From the NCBI GenBank assembly GCA_900546495.1, contig URDN01000017.1:1-47691 (forward strand): a stretch of DNA of 47,691 nucleotides. The letters run 5' to 3'. A model generated the notes under the pieces. The model was not told the DNA's origin and ran no database searches. It was given only the letters and a program-made list of their open reading frames with translations. The position numbers were made by a program, and so were the translations under genes. Position 1 is the first letter of the stretch, and every line of letters begins with the position of its first letter. The DNA comes from an uncultured Lachnospiraceae bacterium (lineage in GTDB: Bacteria > Bacillota > Clostridia > Lachnospirales > Lachnospiraceae). Shown one piece after another: positions 1 to 8,256 of this stretch.

Positions 1-52
1 TGTTCTCAATGAATCTTTCAAGGTTATTTCACTGTTCAGTTATCAAAGTTCT
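1..52 (-). other. Probable rRNA operon leader (5' part of transcript)
   Basis: Read on the minus strand this stretch contains the phrase TTTGATAACTGAACAG, which resembles leader or spacer sequence found next to rRNA genes in Firmicutes. It lies directly downstream of three tandem strong promoters that all point off the left edge. I infer that a 16S rRNA gene starts just outside the window. No rRNA sequence itself is visible, so this is an inference from position and leader resemblance. Confidence 0.45.
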
Positions 53-81
53 TTGTTTGTTGTCTTAGCGACAGCTTTTAT

Positions 82-110
82 ATTTTATCAAAAGCATTTG
101 TCTTTGTCAA
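82..110 (-). promoter_or_regulatory. Tandem promoter 3 (rrn-type, most downstream)
   Basis: The minus strand reads TTGACA at 110-105, a 17-base spacer, then TAAAAT at 87-82. An A-rich tract precedes the -35 box, as in UP elements. It is the third copy of a repeated promoter unit (GTTGTTGACA, spacer, -10, then AGCTGTCGC) and the one closest to the presumed rRNA leader. Confidence 0.8.
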
Positions 111-157
111 CAACCTTTTTATTTTTCTTTGTTGTCGTTTCAAGCGACAGCTTGTTT

Positions 158-186
158 ATATTATCACAAGCCTTTGTCCTTGTCAA
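158..186 (-). promoter_or_regulatory. Tandem promoter 2 (rrn-type)
   Basis: The minus strand reads TTGACA at 186-181, a 17-base spacer, then TAATAT at 163-158. The flanks repeat those of the promoter at 82-110, including the downstream AGCTGTCGC block. This points to duplication of one promoter unit rather than chance. Confidence 0.82.
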
Positions 187-217
187 CAACTTTTTGCTGT
201 TTTTTAACAGCTCAGTT

Positions 218-246
218 ATATTACCATGTACTCAAGTGTTTGTCAA
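218..246 (-). promoter_or_regulatory. Tandem promoter 1 (rrn-type, most upstream)
   Basis: The minus strand reads TTGACA at 246-241, a 17-base spacer, then TAATAT at 223-218. It begins only about 30 bases after the 3' end of the tRNA-Ser(GGA) gene. An A-tract lies upstream of the -35 box. No terminator is visible between the tRNA gene and this promoter, so tRNA transcripts may read through into the presumed rRNA operon. Confidence 0.8.
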
Positions 247-276
247 CAACTTTTTTTCATTTTTTATAACTGTAAG

Positions 277-366
277 CGGAGAAGGAGGGATTTGAACCCT
301 CGCGCCGCTGTTAACGACCTGCACCCTTTCCAGGGGTGTCCCTTCGGCCAGCTTGGGTACTTCTCC
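277..366 (-). tRNA. tRNA-Ser (anticodon GGA)
   Basis: The minus strand folds as a class II tRNA of 90 nt. The acceptor stem is GGAGAAG/CTTCTCC, the discriminator base is G (position 277) as expected for serine tRNAs, the anticodon loop is CTGGAAA in a CACCC/GGGTG stem, there is a long variable arm, and the T-arm contains GGTTCAAATCC. The 3' CCA is not encoded. It reads UCC/UCU serine codons and lies 37 bases downstream of the other tRNA-Ser gene. Confidence 0.95.
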
Positions 367-403
367 GAATAAAGTAATATATGATCATCGACTTAGTCGA
401 TAA

Positions 404-489
404 CGGAGAGAGTGGGATTCGAACCCACGCGCCCTTGCGGACAAACGGTTTTCAAGACCGCCTCGTTATGACCACTTCGATATCTCTCC
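404..489 (-). tRNA. tRNA-Ser (anticodon UGA)
   Basis: The minus strand forms a class II tRNA of 86 nt. The acceptor stem is GGAGAGA/TCTCTCC with discriminator G, the anticodon loop is CTTGAAA (anticodon UGA), a long variable arm follows, and the T-arm contains GGTTCGAATCC. CCA is not encoded. It reads UCA-type serine codons. Its own promoter lies about 40 bases upstream at 526-554. Confidence 0.95.
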
Positions 490-525
490 AATTTTGTTTT
501 GCGCTATTTGACCAGCGCAAGGATT

Positions 526-554
526 ATTATACATATACCCCCCTGCCTTGTCAA
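526..554 (-). promoter_or_regulatory. Promoter of the tRNA-Ser pair
   Basis: The minus strand carries TTGACA (554-549), 17 bases, then a perfect TATAAT (531-526). It resembles the tandem promoters further left in having a TTGTTGACA start. The transcript would begin near 519 and enter the tRNA-Ser(UGA) gene. Confidence 0.88.
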
Positions 555-651
555 CAAGTTTTTTACATTTTTTCAACATTTTTTTCAACTGTCCCTTTAG
601 CAGGGCTATATATGTATCTTTGTTCTTTACATAAACAGACAATATTCCCCT

Positions 652-1350
652 CTATATGTTAAGAAAAGACTCTGCAATCACCAGATCTTCCGGTGTTGTG
701 ATCTTTATATTATTGTAGCTTCCTTCATATAACTTAACTGGAGCCTGAAGCATTGTTTCCACCACCATGGCATCATCTGTAATCTGTACCTCCGGCATAT
801 TTCGATACATCTTTTCATAGGCCTCACGGATCAGCGAATACTCAAACACCTGTGGGGTCTGTATCGTCCATGTATACTTTCGCTGCGGTGTATCTGCCAC
901 AAATCCTTCCTCATCAATAATCTTGATGGTATCTTTACTAGGCATACCCGCTGCACACGCACGATACTGCGCCACGTTTTGTTTTGCCCGCAATAAAAGT
1001 GCATCATCAATAAAAGGGCGCGCCCCATCATGAATATAGACATAGTCTGCCCTGTCAAGCACACAGAGTCCACGATATACAGAATCGTAGCGCTCTTTTC
1101 CGCCCTCAATTACATACGTTACTTTCTGAAAACCATATTTTTTCACGATTTCCTGCTTACAATAAGTTTCCTGACCCGCGCCTGTTACCAGCACGATTTC
1201 ATCTACAAAACTGTCCTCAAATGCCCGAAGTGCATAATACAGCACTGGTTTCCCATTTAATATAAGGTATTGTTTCGGAATATCACTTTTCATCCGGGAA
1301 CCTTTTCCTGCTGCCAGCACGATGGCAACATGCCGTTTTTTTTCGCCCAT
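652..1350 (-). CDS. ispD: 2-C-methyl-D-erythritol 4-phosphate cytidylyltransferase
   Basis: This is the third enzyme of the MEP isoprenoid pathway. It transfers CMP from CTP to methylerythritol phosphate in the cytoplasm. At 232 residues it has the usual family length. The N-terminal nucleotide-binding loop LAAGKGSRM with the following PKQY (about residues 12-28), HDGARPF at 107-113 and TPQVF are the family signatures. The start codon follows the tsaD stop after one base, so the two genes are probably translationally coupled. It is the last gene of the leftward tsaE-to-ispD run. No strong terminator is visible before the tRNA promoter. Confidence 0.95.
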   Translation of the reverse strand: MGEKKRHVAIVLAAGKGSRMKSDIPKQYLILNGKPVLYYALRAFEDSFVDEIVLVTGAGQETYCKQEIVKKYGFQKVTYVIEGGKERYDSVYRGLCVLDRADYVYIHDGARPFIDDALLLRAKQNVAQYRACAAGMPSKDTIKIIDEEGFVADTPQRKYTWTIQTPQVFEYSLIREAYEKMYRNMPEVQITDDAMVVETMLQAPVKLYEGSYNNIKITTPEDLVIAESFLNI

Positions 1351-1351
1351 T

Positions 1352-2377
1352 CTATCGTTCTCCCAGTTTCAGATTCGGAACTGCATTCAGATCCCATCCG
1401 TGACGGGTTCCTGCCATATATTCATAATATGCCGCTGCACCGATCATTGCTGCATTATCTGTACACAAAATCGGTGATGGATGATAAAAAGAGATTCCAC
1501 GTTTTTCACACGCAGTTCTCATCCCCTCCCGCAGCACACTATTGGAAGCCACACCACCTGCGATTGCAAGTTTATTGATCTTAAATTCTTCCGCTGCATA
1601 CATAGCATGTGTGATCAGTACATCTGTCACTGATTTCTGGAAAGATGCTGCAATATCTGCAGGCACGATCTCAATATTTTTCATCTTGCATCCGTTGATA
1701 TAATTCAATACCGCAGATTTTACACCACTGAAACTAAAGTCATACGGATTATCGTTGACTTTCGCTTTCGGGAATGGAATTGCCATAGGATCTCCCTCGC
1801 GGGCTGCTTTTTCAATTTTCGGACCTCCCGGATAACCAAGGCCAATGGCACGGGCTACTTTATCAAAAGCTTCTCCTGCTGCATCATCTCTGGTTCTTCC
1901 AAGGATCTCATATTTTCCGTAATCCGCAACTTTTACAAGGTGTGTATGACCGCCGGATACCACAAGACATAAAAATGGCGGCTCAAGGTCTTTATTTTCA
2001 ATATAATTAGCGCTGATATGTCCTTCGATGTGATGCACACCTACCAGCGGAATCTTTTTCGCGTAACTGATGGCTTTTGCTGCTGCCACGCCAACCAGCA
2101 GGGCCCCTACTAATCCAGGACCGTAAGTCACACCGATGGCATCAATGTCATCTAAAGTTACATGCGCTTCATCCAGTGCTTCCTGAATCACCTGATTGAT
2201 CTTCTCAATATGTTTTCTGGAGGCAATCTCAGGGACTACACCTCCATACAATGTATGCAATGCAATCTGTGATGAAATCACATTGGACAACACCTCTCTG
2301 CCGTTTTTTACGACAGCTGCTGCTGTCTCATCACAGGAGCTTTCAATCGCAAGAATCAATACATCTTTCTCTGCCAT
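1352..2377 (-). CDS. tsaD: tRNA N6-adenosine threonylcarbamoyltransferase TsaD
   Basis: TsaD transfers the threonylcarbamoyl group to A37 of ANN-decoding tRNAs (t6A), working with TsaB and TsaE, both encoded upstream on the same strand. The 341-residue length is standard for the Kae1/Gcp family. Visible signatures are the ESSCDET start of the ASKHA fold, GPGLVGALLVG, the metal-ligand motif HHIEGH (115-120), SGGHTHL and GGVASNS. A GGGAG ribosome site sits six bases before the ATG. A gap of 174 bases separates it from rnz, so it could have its own promoter, though I could not recognise one. Confidence 0.97.
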   Translation of the reverse strand: MAEKDVLILAIESSCDETAAAVVKNGREVLSNVISSQIALHTLYGGVVPEIASRKHIEKINQVIQEALDEAHVTLDDIDAIGVTYGPGLVGALLVGVAAAKAISYAKKIPLVGVHHIEGHISANYIENKDLEPPFLCLVVSGGHTHLVKVADYGKYEILGRTRDDAAGEAFDKVARAIGLGYPGGPKIEKAAREGDPMAIPFPKAKVNDNPYDFSFSGVKSAVLNYINGCKMKNIEIVPADIAASFQKSVTDVLITHAMYAAEEFKINKLAIAGGVASNSVLREGMRTACEKRGISFYHPSPILCTDNAAMIGAAAYYEYMAGTRHGWDLNAVPNLKLGER

Positions 2378-2551
2378 AATTTTCTCCCATCTGCCGTTTT
2401 TGATACGACATTTATCTATTTTCTAAGCTTAAGCAAATTTTTATACTCTGCCAGTGCTACTTATTCGCAATAAAACATATAGTATATTGTTCAATCCATA
2501 TCTCTTATTCATACCCGAATAGTAACAATACAGTTTTCATTTGTTCTATCG

Positions 2552-3463
2552 TTAATCTTCTTCAAATTCAAGTTCTACGCTGCGTCCGTCTTTTCCCAGA
2601 GACGCTGCCGGAAAAATCTTGTGTACCTCATCCATATAACTCTCGGCTCTGGTCAGAGATGGACTATAATGCGTCAGCCACATTTCTGTAACTTCTGCCC
2701 GTTTTGCAAGATCTGCAGCCTCATAAAAGGTCATATGTTTGTACTGACGGGCTTTTGCTTCTTTCTCTTTTTCTGCATACATGCCCTCACAGATAAACAG
2801 ATCTGCATGTTTTGCACACTCAGCAATAATCGGAACCGGTCTGGTATCCGTACAATAGGTAAGCTTAATTCCTTTTCGCTGCGGTCCAAGCACCATGTCC
2901 GGTGTCAGCACACGATCTCCATCCTCGATGATCTCTCCTTTTTGCAGACGGCTCCAGAATTTCTGCGGAATCTCCTGTCCGCGGGCACGCTCCACGTCAA
3001 ATCTGCCCTGACGCTTGATTTCCAGGGTATATCCATAGCAGGTTACATTATGATTTACACGAAAAGCATGGATACAATATCCATTCATCTCAAAATCCTG
3101 CTCTTTTTCTGTTATTTCATGATATTCAATCGGAAATGGCAGTTCCGGCGCAATGGTGCGCAGCGCATTTACCACACGTTCCAGTCCTCTTGGTCCGATC
3201 ATGTGCACCGGTTTGGTACGATCTGCGTTTCCAAGAGTCAGTAAAAGTCCCGGGAGTCCACTGATATGGTCTGCGTGATAATGAGTAAAACAGATCACAT
3301 CCAGATCATGCACACTCCAGCCTTTCTCTCGAATGGCAACCTGTGTCCCTTCACCACAGTCAATGAGCAGATTACTTCCGTTGTATCGCGTCATCAGCGC
3401 AGTTAATTTTCGATACGGCAACGGCATCATGCCTCCCGTACCAAGTAAACATACATCTAACAT
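2552..3463 (-). CDS. rnz: Ribonuclease Z
   Basis: This is a zinc-dependent endonuclease of the metallo-beta-lactamase fold that trims tRNA 3' trailers. It is relevant here because the tRNA genes in this window do not encode CCA. The 303-residue length fits the short bacterial form. The hallmark THYHADH (residues 60-66), the early GTGG and DCGEGTQ segments, the KHMTFYEA segment and the late LTHYSPS histidine motif are all present. Its start overlaps the end of the upstream small zinc protein gene by seven bases, so it is probably coupled to the rimI operon. Confidence 0.96.
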   Translation of the reverse strand: MLDVCLLGTGGMMPLPYRKLTALMTRYNGSNLLIDCGEGTQVAIREKGWSVHDLDVICFTHYHADHISGLPGLLLTLGNADRTKPVHMIGPRGLERVVNALRTIAPELPFPIEYHEITEKEQDFEMNGYCIHAFRVNHNVTCYGYTLEIKRQGRFDVERARGQEIPQKFWSRLQKGEIIEDGDRVLTPDMVLGPQRKGIKLTYCTDTRPVPIIAECAKHADLFICEGMYAEKEKEAKARQYKHMTFYEAADLAKRAEVTEMWLTHYSPSLTRAESYMDEVHKIFPAASLGKDGRSVELEFEED

Positions 3464-3687
3464 TCAAATATTTCCGTCCTTTCCACGGTCTGCGGTGGAA
3501 TCTGAAACTGTGTCATCCACTGTTCTAAGCAGGATTCACAAATGTCCGCACTCTCACTGGTGCCATCTTTTTTAGAAAAATAGCCCCACGTCTTTTCAAA
3601 ATGAAAAAAATCTTCCCGCTGTGCATCACAGCTCTCAGAAATCATTTTTCCACAGCAATTACAATATAATACGCCTGCTTTTCTCAC
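3457..3687 (-). CDS. Small cysteine-rich protein of unknown function
   Basis: This 76-residue protein has two cysteine pairs, CNCC near the N-terminus and CESC near residue 50, that could bind one zinc ion. The middle is acidic and aromatic (HFEKTWGYFSKKDG). I do not recognise a named family. It overlaps rimI upstream by four bases (ATGA) and rnz downstream by seven, so it is almost certainly translated within the tRNA-modification operon. A zinc-ribbon accessory role is possible but unproven. Confidence 0.75.
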   Translation of the reverse strand: MRKAGVLYCNCCGKMISESCDAQREDFFHFEKTWGYFSKKDGTSESADICESCLEQWMTQFQIPPQTVERTEIFEC

Positions 3688-4145
3688 TCGTTTATCCTCC
3701 GTGTCAGATCACAGCTCATCACAATGGCATTCTCTGTCGGTTTTCGATAAAAATTCTTTCTGATGCCGCAGGATACAAAGCCATGTTTCTCATACAGTTT
3801 CTGTGCAGGAACATTGCTCTCCCGCACTTCCAGATAAATAGTCCGGGCACCGCGTTTCTGTGCCTCTGAAAACACTGCGGTCAGAATTGCATCGGCAATG
3901 CCCTGTTTTCTGTAATCCGGGCGCACTGCCACATTTGTAATCTCGCCCTCATCTGCAGACAGATAAATCCCACAGTAACCCATCTGGTTATTACCCCTAC
4001 CAACGGCAACCATCATCATTGCTTCCGACTGTTTTAGAGCATCCAGAAAGGCCTGTTCACTCCATGGTTCCGAAAAACACTCGGCTTCCAGTGCAGCTAC
4101 TGCTGAAACATCTTCCGGCTGCATTTCACGAATAATAATTTTCAT
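3684..4145 (-). CDS. rimI: Ribosomal protein S18 alanine N-acetyltransferase RimI
   Basis: This GNAT-family acetyltransferase is expected to acetylate the N-terminus of ribosomal protein S18. The acetyl-CoA loop is visible as VRPDYRKQGIADAIL, followed by the LEVRESNVPAQKLYEKHGF segment typical of RimI. The open frame extends upstream to 4190, but I choose the ATG at 4145. It gives 153 residues, the family size, starts at MKIIIREM, and lies one base after the tsaB stop. tsaB-rimI-tsaD adjacency is common in Firmicutes. Confidence 0.9.
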   Translation of the reverse strand: MKIIIREMQPEDVSAVAALEAECFSEPWSEQAFLDALKQSEAMMMVAVGRGNNQMGYCGIYLSADEGEITNVAVRPDYRKQGIADAILTAVFSEAQKRGARTIYLEVRESNVPAQKLYEKHGFVSCGIRKNFYRKPTENAIVMSCDLTRRINE

Positions 4146-4146
4146 A

Positions 4147-4866
4147 TTATTTTCCGGCATTCTGTTTCTCCAGCATTTCCTGCCGCTCACGTTCTGCCTG
4201 TGACAGACGCAGATAATCCGGGCAATGCTCCGCTGCTGTCTCTAATTTTCCTTCTTTTGCATACTGAAGTCCAAGCCATGCTACCGCTCCCGCACGCTGC
4301 TTGTTCATATGTGCCGGCGCATAGTCGTGTGCAACCGTACAATTTTCTTCAATATAATCATGGAATACTGCCACACCGTCTCCAAGGAAGGTCACTGGTC
4401 TGTTAATCTCATTAATCTGTGCGATAATTTCATTAATTCCAACTGCGCACTGCTGCTGTAAAATTTCCAGCGCACCATTTTTAAATTCATAAATACCAGT
4501 GTAGGTCTGCTGCCGTCTCGCATCCATCAGCGGACAGATCAAAGACTGATGCCCCCACAGATTGCAGGCTATGGCATCTACAGTTGGAATGTGGATCAAC
4601 GGTTTGTCCAGAGCCAGTCCCAGACCTTTTGCGGTAGCGGAACCGATACGGAGTCCGGTAAAAGAGCCCGGTCCTGCTGCAACTGCAATGGCATCGATGC
4701 TGTTCAGATCCAGTTCGATCATTTTTGCCACTTCATCCAGCATCGGAAGCAGTGTCTGTGAATGTGTCTTTTTATAATTTACAGTATATTCTCCCAGCAT
4801 ATTGTCATCTTCCACGATGGCTACGCTGGCAACAAGCCCTGAACTGTCTAAGGCTAAAAGTTTCAT
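4147..4866 (-). CDS. tsaB: tRNA threonylcarbamoyladenosine biosynthesis protein TsaB
   Basis: TsaB is a catalytically inactive ASKHA-fold paralogue of TsaD that forms the TsaD-TsaB-TsaE complex making t6A. The protein opens with LALDSSGLVASVA and contains AVAAGPGSFTGLRIG, the TsaB signature, around residue 62. The 239-residue length is normal. Its ATG overlaps the tsaE stop by four bases and its stop is followed by the rimI start after one base, so translation is tightly linked. Confidence 0.95.
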   Translation of the reverse strand: MKLLALDSSGLVASVAIVEDDNMLGEYTVNYKKTHSQTLLPMLDEVAKMIELDLNSIDAIAVAAGPGSFTGLRIGSATAKGLGLALDKPLIHIPTVDAIACNLWGHQSLICPLMDARRQQTYTGIYEFKNGALEILQQQCAVGINEIIAQINEINRPVTFLGDGVAVFHDYIEENCTVAHDYAPAHMNKQRAGAVAWLGLQYAKEGKLETAAEHCPDYLRLSQAERERQEMLEKQNAGK

Positions 4867-5309
4867 GCGTGATGCACCTCCCTGATGGTTATTGTACGAT
4901 AGTCAAATCCTTTTTCCAGATCTTTTTCGATCTTAACTTCACGATATGTCTCCGGCAGGATCTCTTCGATCAGGTTCGCCCACTCGATCATGGTCACACC
5001 CTTTCCGTAAAAACAATCCTCGTAACCGATCTCATCCATTTCTTCAATATCACCGATGCGGTATACATCAAAATGATAAAATGGCAGTCTGCCTTCCTCG
5101 TATACCTGCACAATGGTAAATGTTGGGCTGCTGATTGGCTCGGTGATTCCAAGTCCATCCGCGAATCCCTGGGTAAATACTGTTTTTCCAACTCCCAGAT
5201 CACCGACTAATGTCAGCACATCTCCCGGCTTTGCTTCACTTCCCAGTTTTTTTCCTAATGCATGTGTTTCTTCTGCTGAAAATGTCTCTATTTTCATATC
5301 CATATTCAT
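4863..5309 (-). CDS. tsaE: tRNA threonylcarbamoyladenosine biosynthesis ATPase TsaE
   Basis: TsaE is the small P-loop ATPase needed for turnover of the t6A complex. The Walker A motif GDLGVGKT is at residues 36-43, and SSPTFTIVQVYE and HFDVYRIG follow as in the family. The length is 148 residues. Two in-frame ATGs lie near the start (5309 and 5303). The GAGG site is four bases from the first and ten from the second, so the exact start is uncertain by two codons. It is the first gene of the tsaE-tsaB-rimI-rnz-tsaD-ispD series. Confidence 0.95.
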   Translation of the reverse strand: MNMDMKIETFSAEETHALGKKLGSEAKPGDVLTLVGDLGVGKTVFTQGFADGLGITEPISSPTFTIVQVYEEGRLPFYHFDVYRIGDIEEMDEIGYEDCFYGKGVTMIEWANLIEEILPETYREVKIEKDLEKGFDYRTITIREVHHA

Positions 5310-5347
5310 GTTTCCTCAATTAATTTGTCAGTCTGCGTGTTACACTT

Positions 5348-5375
5348 TTAATAAACACTACACGTTATTTGTCAA
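5348..5375 (-). promoter_or_regulatory. Probable promoter of the tsaE operon
   Basis: In the 119-base gap between tex and tsaE the minus strand carries a perfect TTGACA (5375-5370), a 16-base spacer and a weaker -10 TATTAA (5353-5348). Transcription would start about 30 bases before tsaE. The -10 box matches only four of six consensus positions. Confidence 0.55.
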
Positions 5376-5428
5376 GCCACCTTTTCTTAACAAAACTTCA
5401 AGCTATTAGTAAAGCGGACATTCGCAAG

Positions 5429-7627
5429 TTATTTTCTCTTCTTCTGCGCATTTTTGTTCTGCTTTTCTGCTGACAGATTCTGATCCTGAATTTTCATCGT
5501 CAAAGCGATTCGTTTTTTTGCCACATCCACGCTAACTACCTGAACATCCACAATATCTCCTACAGATACTGCCTCCAGCGGATGTTTGATAAAACGGTCA
5601 CAGATCTGTGAAATGTGTACCAGTCCGTCCTGATGCACACCGATATCTACGAAAGCGCCAAAATCAATGACATTTCGAACCGTGCCTTTCAGAATCATGC
5701 CCGGCTTTAAGTCTTTCATTTCAAGTACGTCGGTACGCAAAATCGGTTTCGGCATATCCTCACGCGGATCTCTGCCCGGTTTTTCCAGCTCACTGACAAT
5801 ATCACGCAGTGTCAGTTCTCCAGTTCCAAGTTCTTCTGCCAGCTTTTTATAATCGCTGATTTTCTTATGAAGTCCCGGAATTGCACCTTTTTTCAATTCA
5901 TCCTCAGAATAGCCAAGGCTTTTTAATAAGGCTTCCGCCACTCCGTAGCTCTCCGGATGTACGCTGGTGGCATCCAGTGGCTGTGTACCATCGCTGATAC
6001 GCAGGAAACCGGCACACTGTTCAAATGCTTTCGGTCCAAGTTTTGCAACTTTTAATAATGTTTTTCGATTCTTAAATATACCATTTTCTTCCCGATATGC
6101 AACGATATTTTTTGCAATTGTCTTGTTAATACCGGATACATGCTCCAAAAGCGGTACCGAAGCAGTGTTCAGATCCACGCCTACTTTGTTGACACAGTCC
6201 TCTACGACACCTTCCAGTGCTTCTCCCAGGCGTTTCTGGTTCATGTCATGCTGATACTGACCGACACCGATGGATTTCGGATCAATCTTCACCAGCTCTG
6301 CCAGCGGATCCTGCAGACGTCTTGCAATGGATGCCGCACTTCTCTGGCCCACATCAAAATTCGGAAATTCTTCCGTTGCCAGTTTACTTGCGGAATATAC
6401 ACTGGCGCCGGCCTCGTTTACGATCACATACTGTACCGGAACCGGAAGTTCTTTCAGCAGTTCCACAATTACCTGCTCCGATTCTCTGGAAGCAGTTCCA
6501 TTTCCAACGGAAATCAGTGTAATATGATATTTTTCGATCAGTTTTTTCAAAACAGCTTTTGCTTCTGCCACTTTATTCTGTGGTTCCGTCGGAAAAATTA
6601 CCACCGTATCCATCACTTTACCAGTGGTATCTACTACTGCCAGTTTACATCCGGTACGGAACGCCGGATCCCAGCCAAGCACTACCTGTCCCCTGATCGG
6701 TGGCTGCATCAGAAGCTGCTCCAGATTCTTTCCAAAGACACGGATAGCGCCTTCCTGCGCTTCCTCTGTCAGACTGTTTCGGATTTCACGTTCAATGGCT
6801 GGTGCGATCAGCCGCTGATAGCTGTCTGCTACCGTCTCTTTTAAGTATGGGGTGGTATATGGATTCTCTCTGCGGATCGTCTTCTTCTCAAGATAGCGGA
6901 TAATTTCTTCCTCAGGAGCTTCCAGTTTCACTGTCAGAATTTTTTCCTTTTCTCCACGGTTTAACGCTAAAATTCGATGTCCTGCCAGTTTTGCCACAGG
7001 CTCTTCAAAATTGTAATACATTTCGTACACAGATTCCGTTTTTTCATCCTTTGCGGTGGATATCAGTGTACCTTTTTTCATTGTCTTTTCTCTGATATAA
7101 GTTCTGTAATCAGCCTCATCCGCAATTGCTTCTGCCACAATGTCCATGGCACCCTGTAATGCTTCTTCAGCGGATGACACACCTTTTTCCTCGGAAATAT
7201 AAGCCGCAGCTTCCTCCTTGACAGAATGGTCCAACTGCTGCAAGGACAACAGATTTGCCAGCGGTTCCAACCCTTTTTCCTTCGCAATTGTTGCACGGGT
7301 GCGGCGTTTCGGTCGATATGGACGGTACAGATCGTCCACTGCCACCAGAGTATCTGCTGCCAATATCTGGCTTTTCAGTTCTTTGGTCAGTTTTCCCTGT
7401 TCTTCAATGGTTGAGAGCACCTGTTCCTTCTTTTCTTCTAAGTTGCGAAGGTAATTTAACCGTTCATACAGATTTCTGAGCACTTCGTCATTTAACGCGC
7501 CGGTAGCTTCCTTTCGGTAACGGGAAATGAACGGGATCGTGTTTCCCTCATCGATCAGCTTGACCGCTGCCTGCGCCTGTCCCGGACGGATCTGCAATTC
7601 CTCCGCAAGTTTTTTTATGATATCCAT
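5429..7627 (-). CDS. tex: RNA-binding transcription accessory protein Tex
   Basis: Tex is a conserved cytoplasmic nucleic-acid-binding protein related to eukaryotic Spt6. At 732 residues it has the usual length. Domains in order are an N-terminal helical Tex region, a YqgF/RNase H-like domain starting at VVLGWDPAFRTGCKLAVVD (about residue 315), helix-hairpin-helix repeats (VGVDLNTASVPLLEHVSGI, about 490-560), and a C-terminal S1 domain (KGTVRNVIDFGAFVDIGVH, about 650-720). It ends in a basic KKRK tail. It has its own promoter at 7687-7715 and may read into tsaE. Its exact physiological role is unknown in most species. Confidence 0.95.
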   Translation of the reverse strand: MDIIKKLAEELQIRPGQAQAAVKLIDEGNTIPFISRYRKEATGALNDEVLRNLYERLNYLRNLEEKKEQVLSTIEEQGKLTKELKSQILAADTLVAVDDLYRPYRPKRRTRATIAKEKGLEPLANLLSLQQLDHSVKEEAAAYISEEKGVSSAEEALQGAMDIVAEAIADEADYRTYIREKTMKKGTLISTAKDEKTESVYEMYYNFEEPVAKLAGHRILALNRGEKEKILTVKLEAPEEEIIRYLEKKTIRRENPYTTPYLKETVADSYQRLIAPAIEREIRNSLTEEAQEGAIRVFGKNLEQLLMQPPIRGQVVLGWDPAFRTGCKLAVVDTTGKVMDTVVIFPTEPQNKVAEAKAVLKKLIEKYHITLISVGNGTASRESEQVIVELLKELPVPVQYVIVNEAGASVYSASKLATEEFPNFDVGQRSAASIARRLQDPLAELVKIDPKSIGVGQYQHDMNQKRLGEALEGVVEDCVNKVGVDLNTASVPLLEHVSGINKTIAKNIVAYREENGIFKNRKTLLKVAKLGPKAFEQCAGFLRISDGTQPLDATSVHPESYGVAEALLKSLGYSEDELKKGAIPGLHKKISDYKKLAEELGTGELTLRDIVSELEKPGRDPREDMPKPILRTDVLEMKDLKPGMILKGTVRNVIDFGAFVDIGVHQDGLVHISQICDRFIKHPLEAVSVGDIVDVQVVSVDVAKKRIALTMKIQDQNLSAEKQNKNAQKKRK

Positions 7628-7686
7628 ATTCGGTGTTCCTTTCTATGTTTTCTATTTTTCCGCTCATACAGGCTATTTCCTATCGT

Positions 7687-7715
7687 ATCATATCATACAT
7701 TCTTCCGGTTGTCAT
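7687..7715 (-). promoter_or_regulatory. Promoter of tex
   Basis: The minus strand carries ATGACA (7715-7710), 17 bases and TATGAT (7692-7687), each five of six consensus positions. Its -35 box overlaps the -35 box of the oppositely directed promoter at 7709-7737, so the two promoters compete for the same DNA face. Confidence 0.7.
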
Positions 7716-7737
7716 TTTCTGATGCACATGTTAGAAT
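7709..7737 (+). promoter_or_regulatory. Promoter of the DUF4190-like gene
   Basis: The plus strand carries TTGTCA (7709-7714), a 17-base spacer and TAGAAT (7732-7737), followed by an AAAGGAGG ribosome site at 7746-7753 and an ATG at 7765. The -35 element is shared with the tex promoter on the other strand. Confidence 0.7.
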
Positions 7738-7764
7738 CATGTTTTAAAGGAGGCAAATTATAAT

Positions 7765-8256
7765 ATGTACGAACAAAATGAAAATCCTTGGAACGATTCA
7801 CAAAACCAGCAGAATCAACAGGAACCGTTTCGACGCAATCCCGCACCGGGAAATGCATCCAACGGGCTGGCTGTGGCTGCACTGATCTGTTCCATTCTGA
7901 GTATTGTATCCGTTTGCTGCCTGTACGGTGCTTTCGTCTTTGGCGGACTGGCAATTATTTTTGCCCTGCTCTCCAGAGGCTCTAGAAAAAAAGCTGTCGG
8001 ACCGGCTCGTACTGCATTGCTGCTTGGCACCGCAGGTGTTCTCATCAGTGTTGTGATCACAATCGGAAGTTTCATCTCTGTCAGTCGTCAGTATGGTGGC
8101 TTTGACAAGTTTCTGGAACGTTATACTTACACGTTGGAACAAAACTTTGGTATTGATCTGAACCCGAATGGAAACGATTCCAATACAAATAACAGTAATG
8201 GCAATTCCGGAAGTGATTCCACATTTGACATGAATGGTTCACAGGAAGCTTTATAA
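7765..8256 (+). CDS. DUF4190-like two-helix membrane protein
   Basis: This is a 163-residue protein. The N-terminal 30 residues are polar and rich in Asn and Gln. Two hydrophobic segments follow (about 33-68 and 78-105), the second after a basic SRGSRKKA linker, and an Asn/Ser-rich tail closes the protein. The layout and the GLAVAALICSILSIVS segment resemble the DUF4190 family, whose function is unknown. It is one of the few plus-strand genes in the core part. It converges on the next gene with a six-base overlap of coding ends. Confidence 0.8.
   Translation: MYEQNENPWNDSQNQQNQQEPFRRNPAPGNASNGLAVAALICSILSIVSVCCLYGAFVFGGLAIIFALLSRGSRKKAVGPARTALLLGTAGVLISVVITIGSFISVSRQYGGFDKFLERYTYTLEQNFGIDLNPNGNDSNTNNSNGNSGSDSTFDMNGSQEAL

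Noticed and set aside
60..250. Repeated TTTGTC-TTGTCAACAAC blocks as a possible CRISPR-like or iteron array
   Set aside because: Spacing and content are fully explained by three tandem sigma-A promoters on the minus strand; there are only three units and no equal spacers.
53..295. 80-residue plus-strand frame at the left edge
   Set aside because: It runs antisense through the promoter array and into the tRNA-Ser gene, with low-complexity Phe/Val content and no ribosome site.
2621..3244. 207-residue plus-strand frame opposite rnz
   Set aside because: Shadow of rnz with no recognisable protein features.
5967..6844. Long plus-strand frames opposite tex
   Set aside because: They mirror the tex coding sequence on the other strand, have Cys/His-rich nonsense composition and lack ribosome sites.
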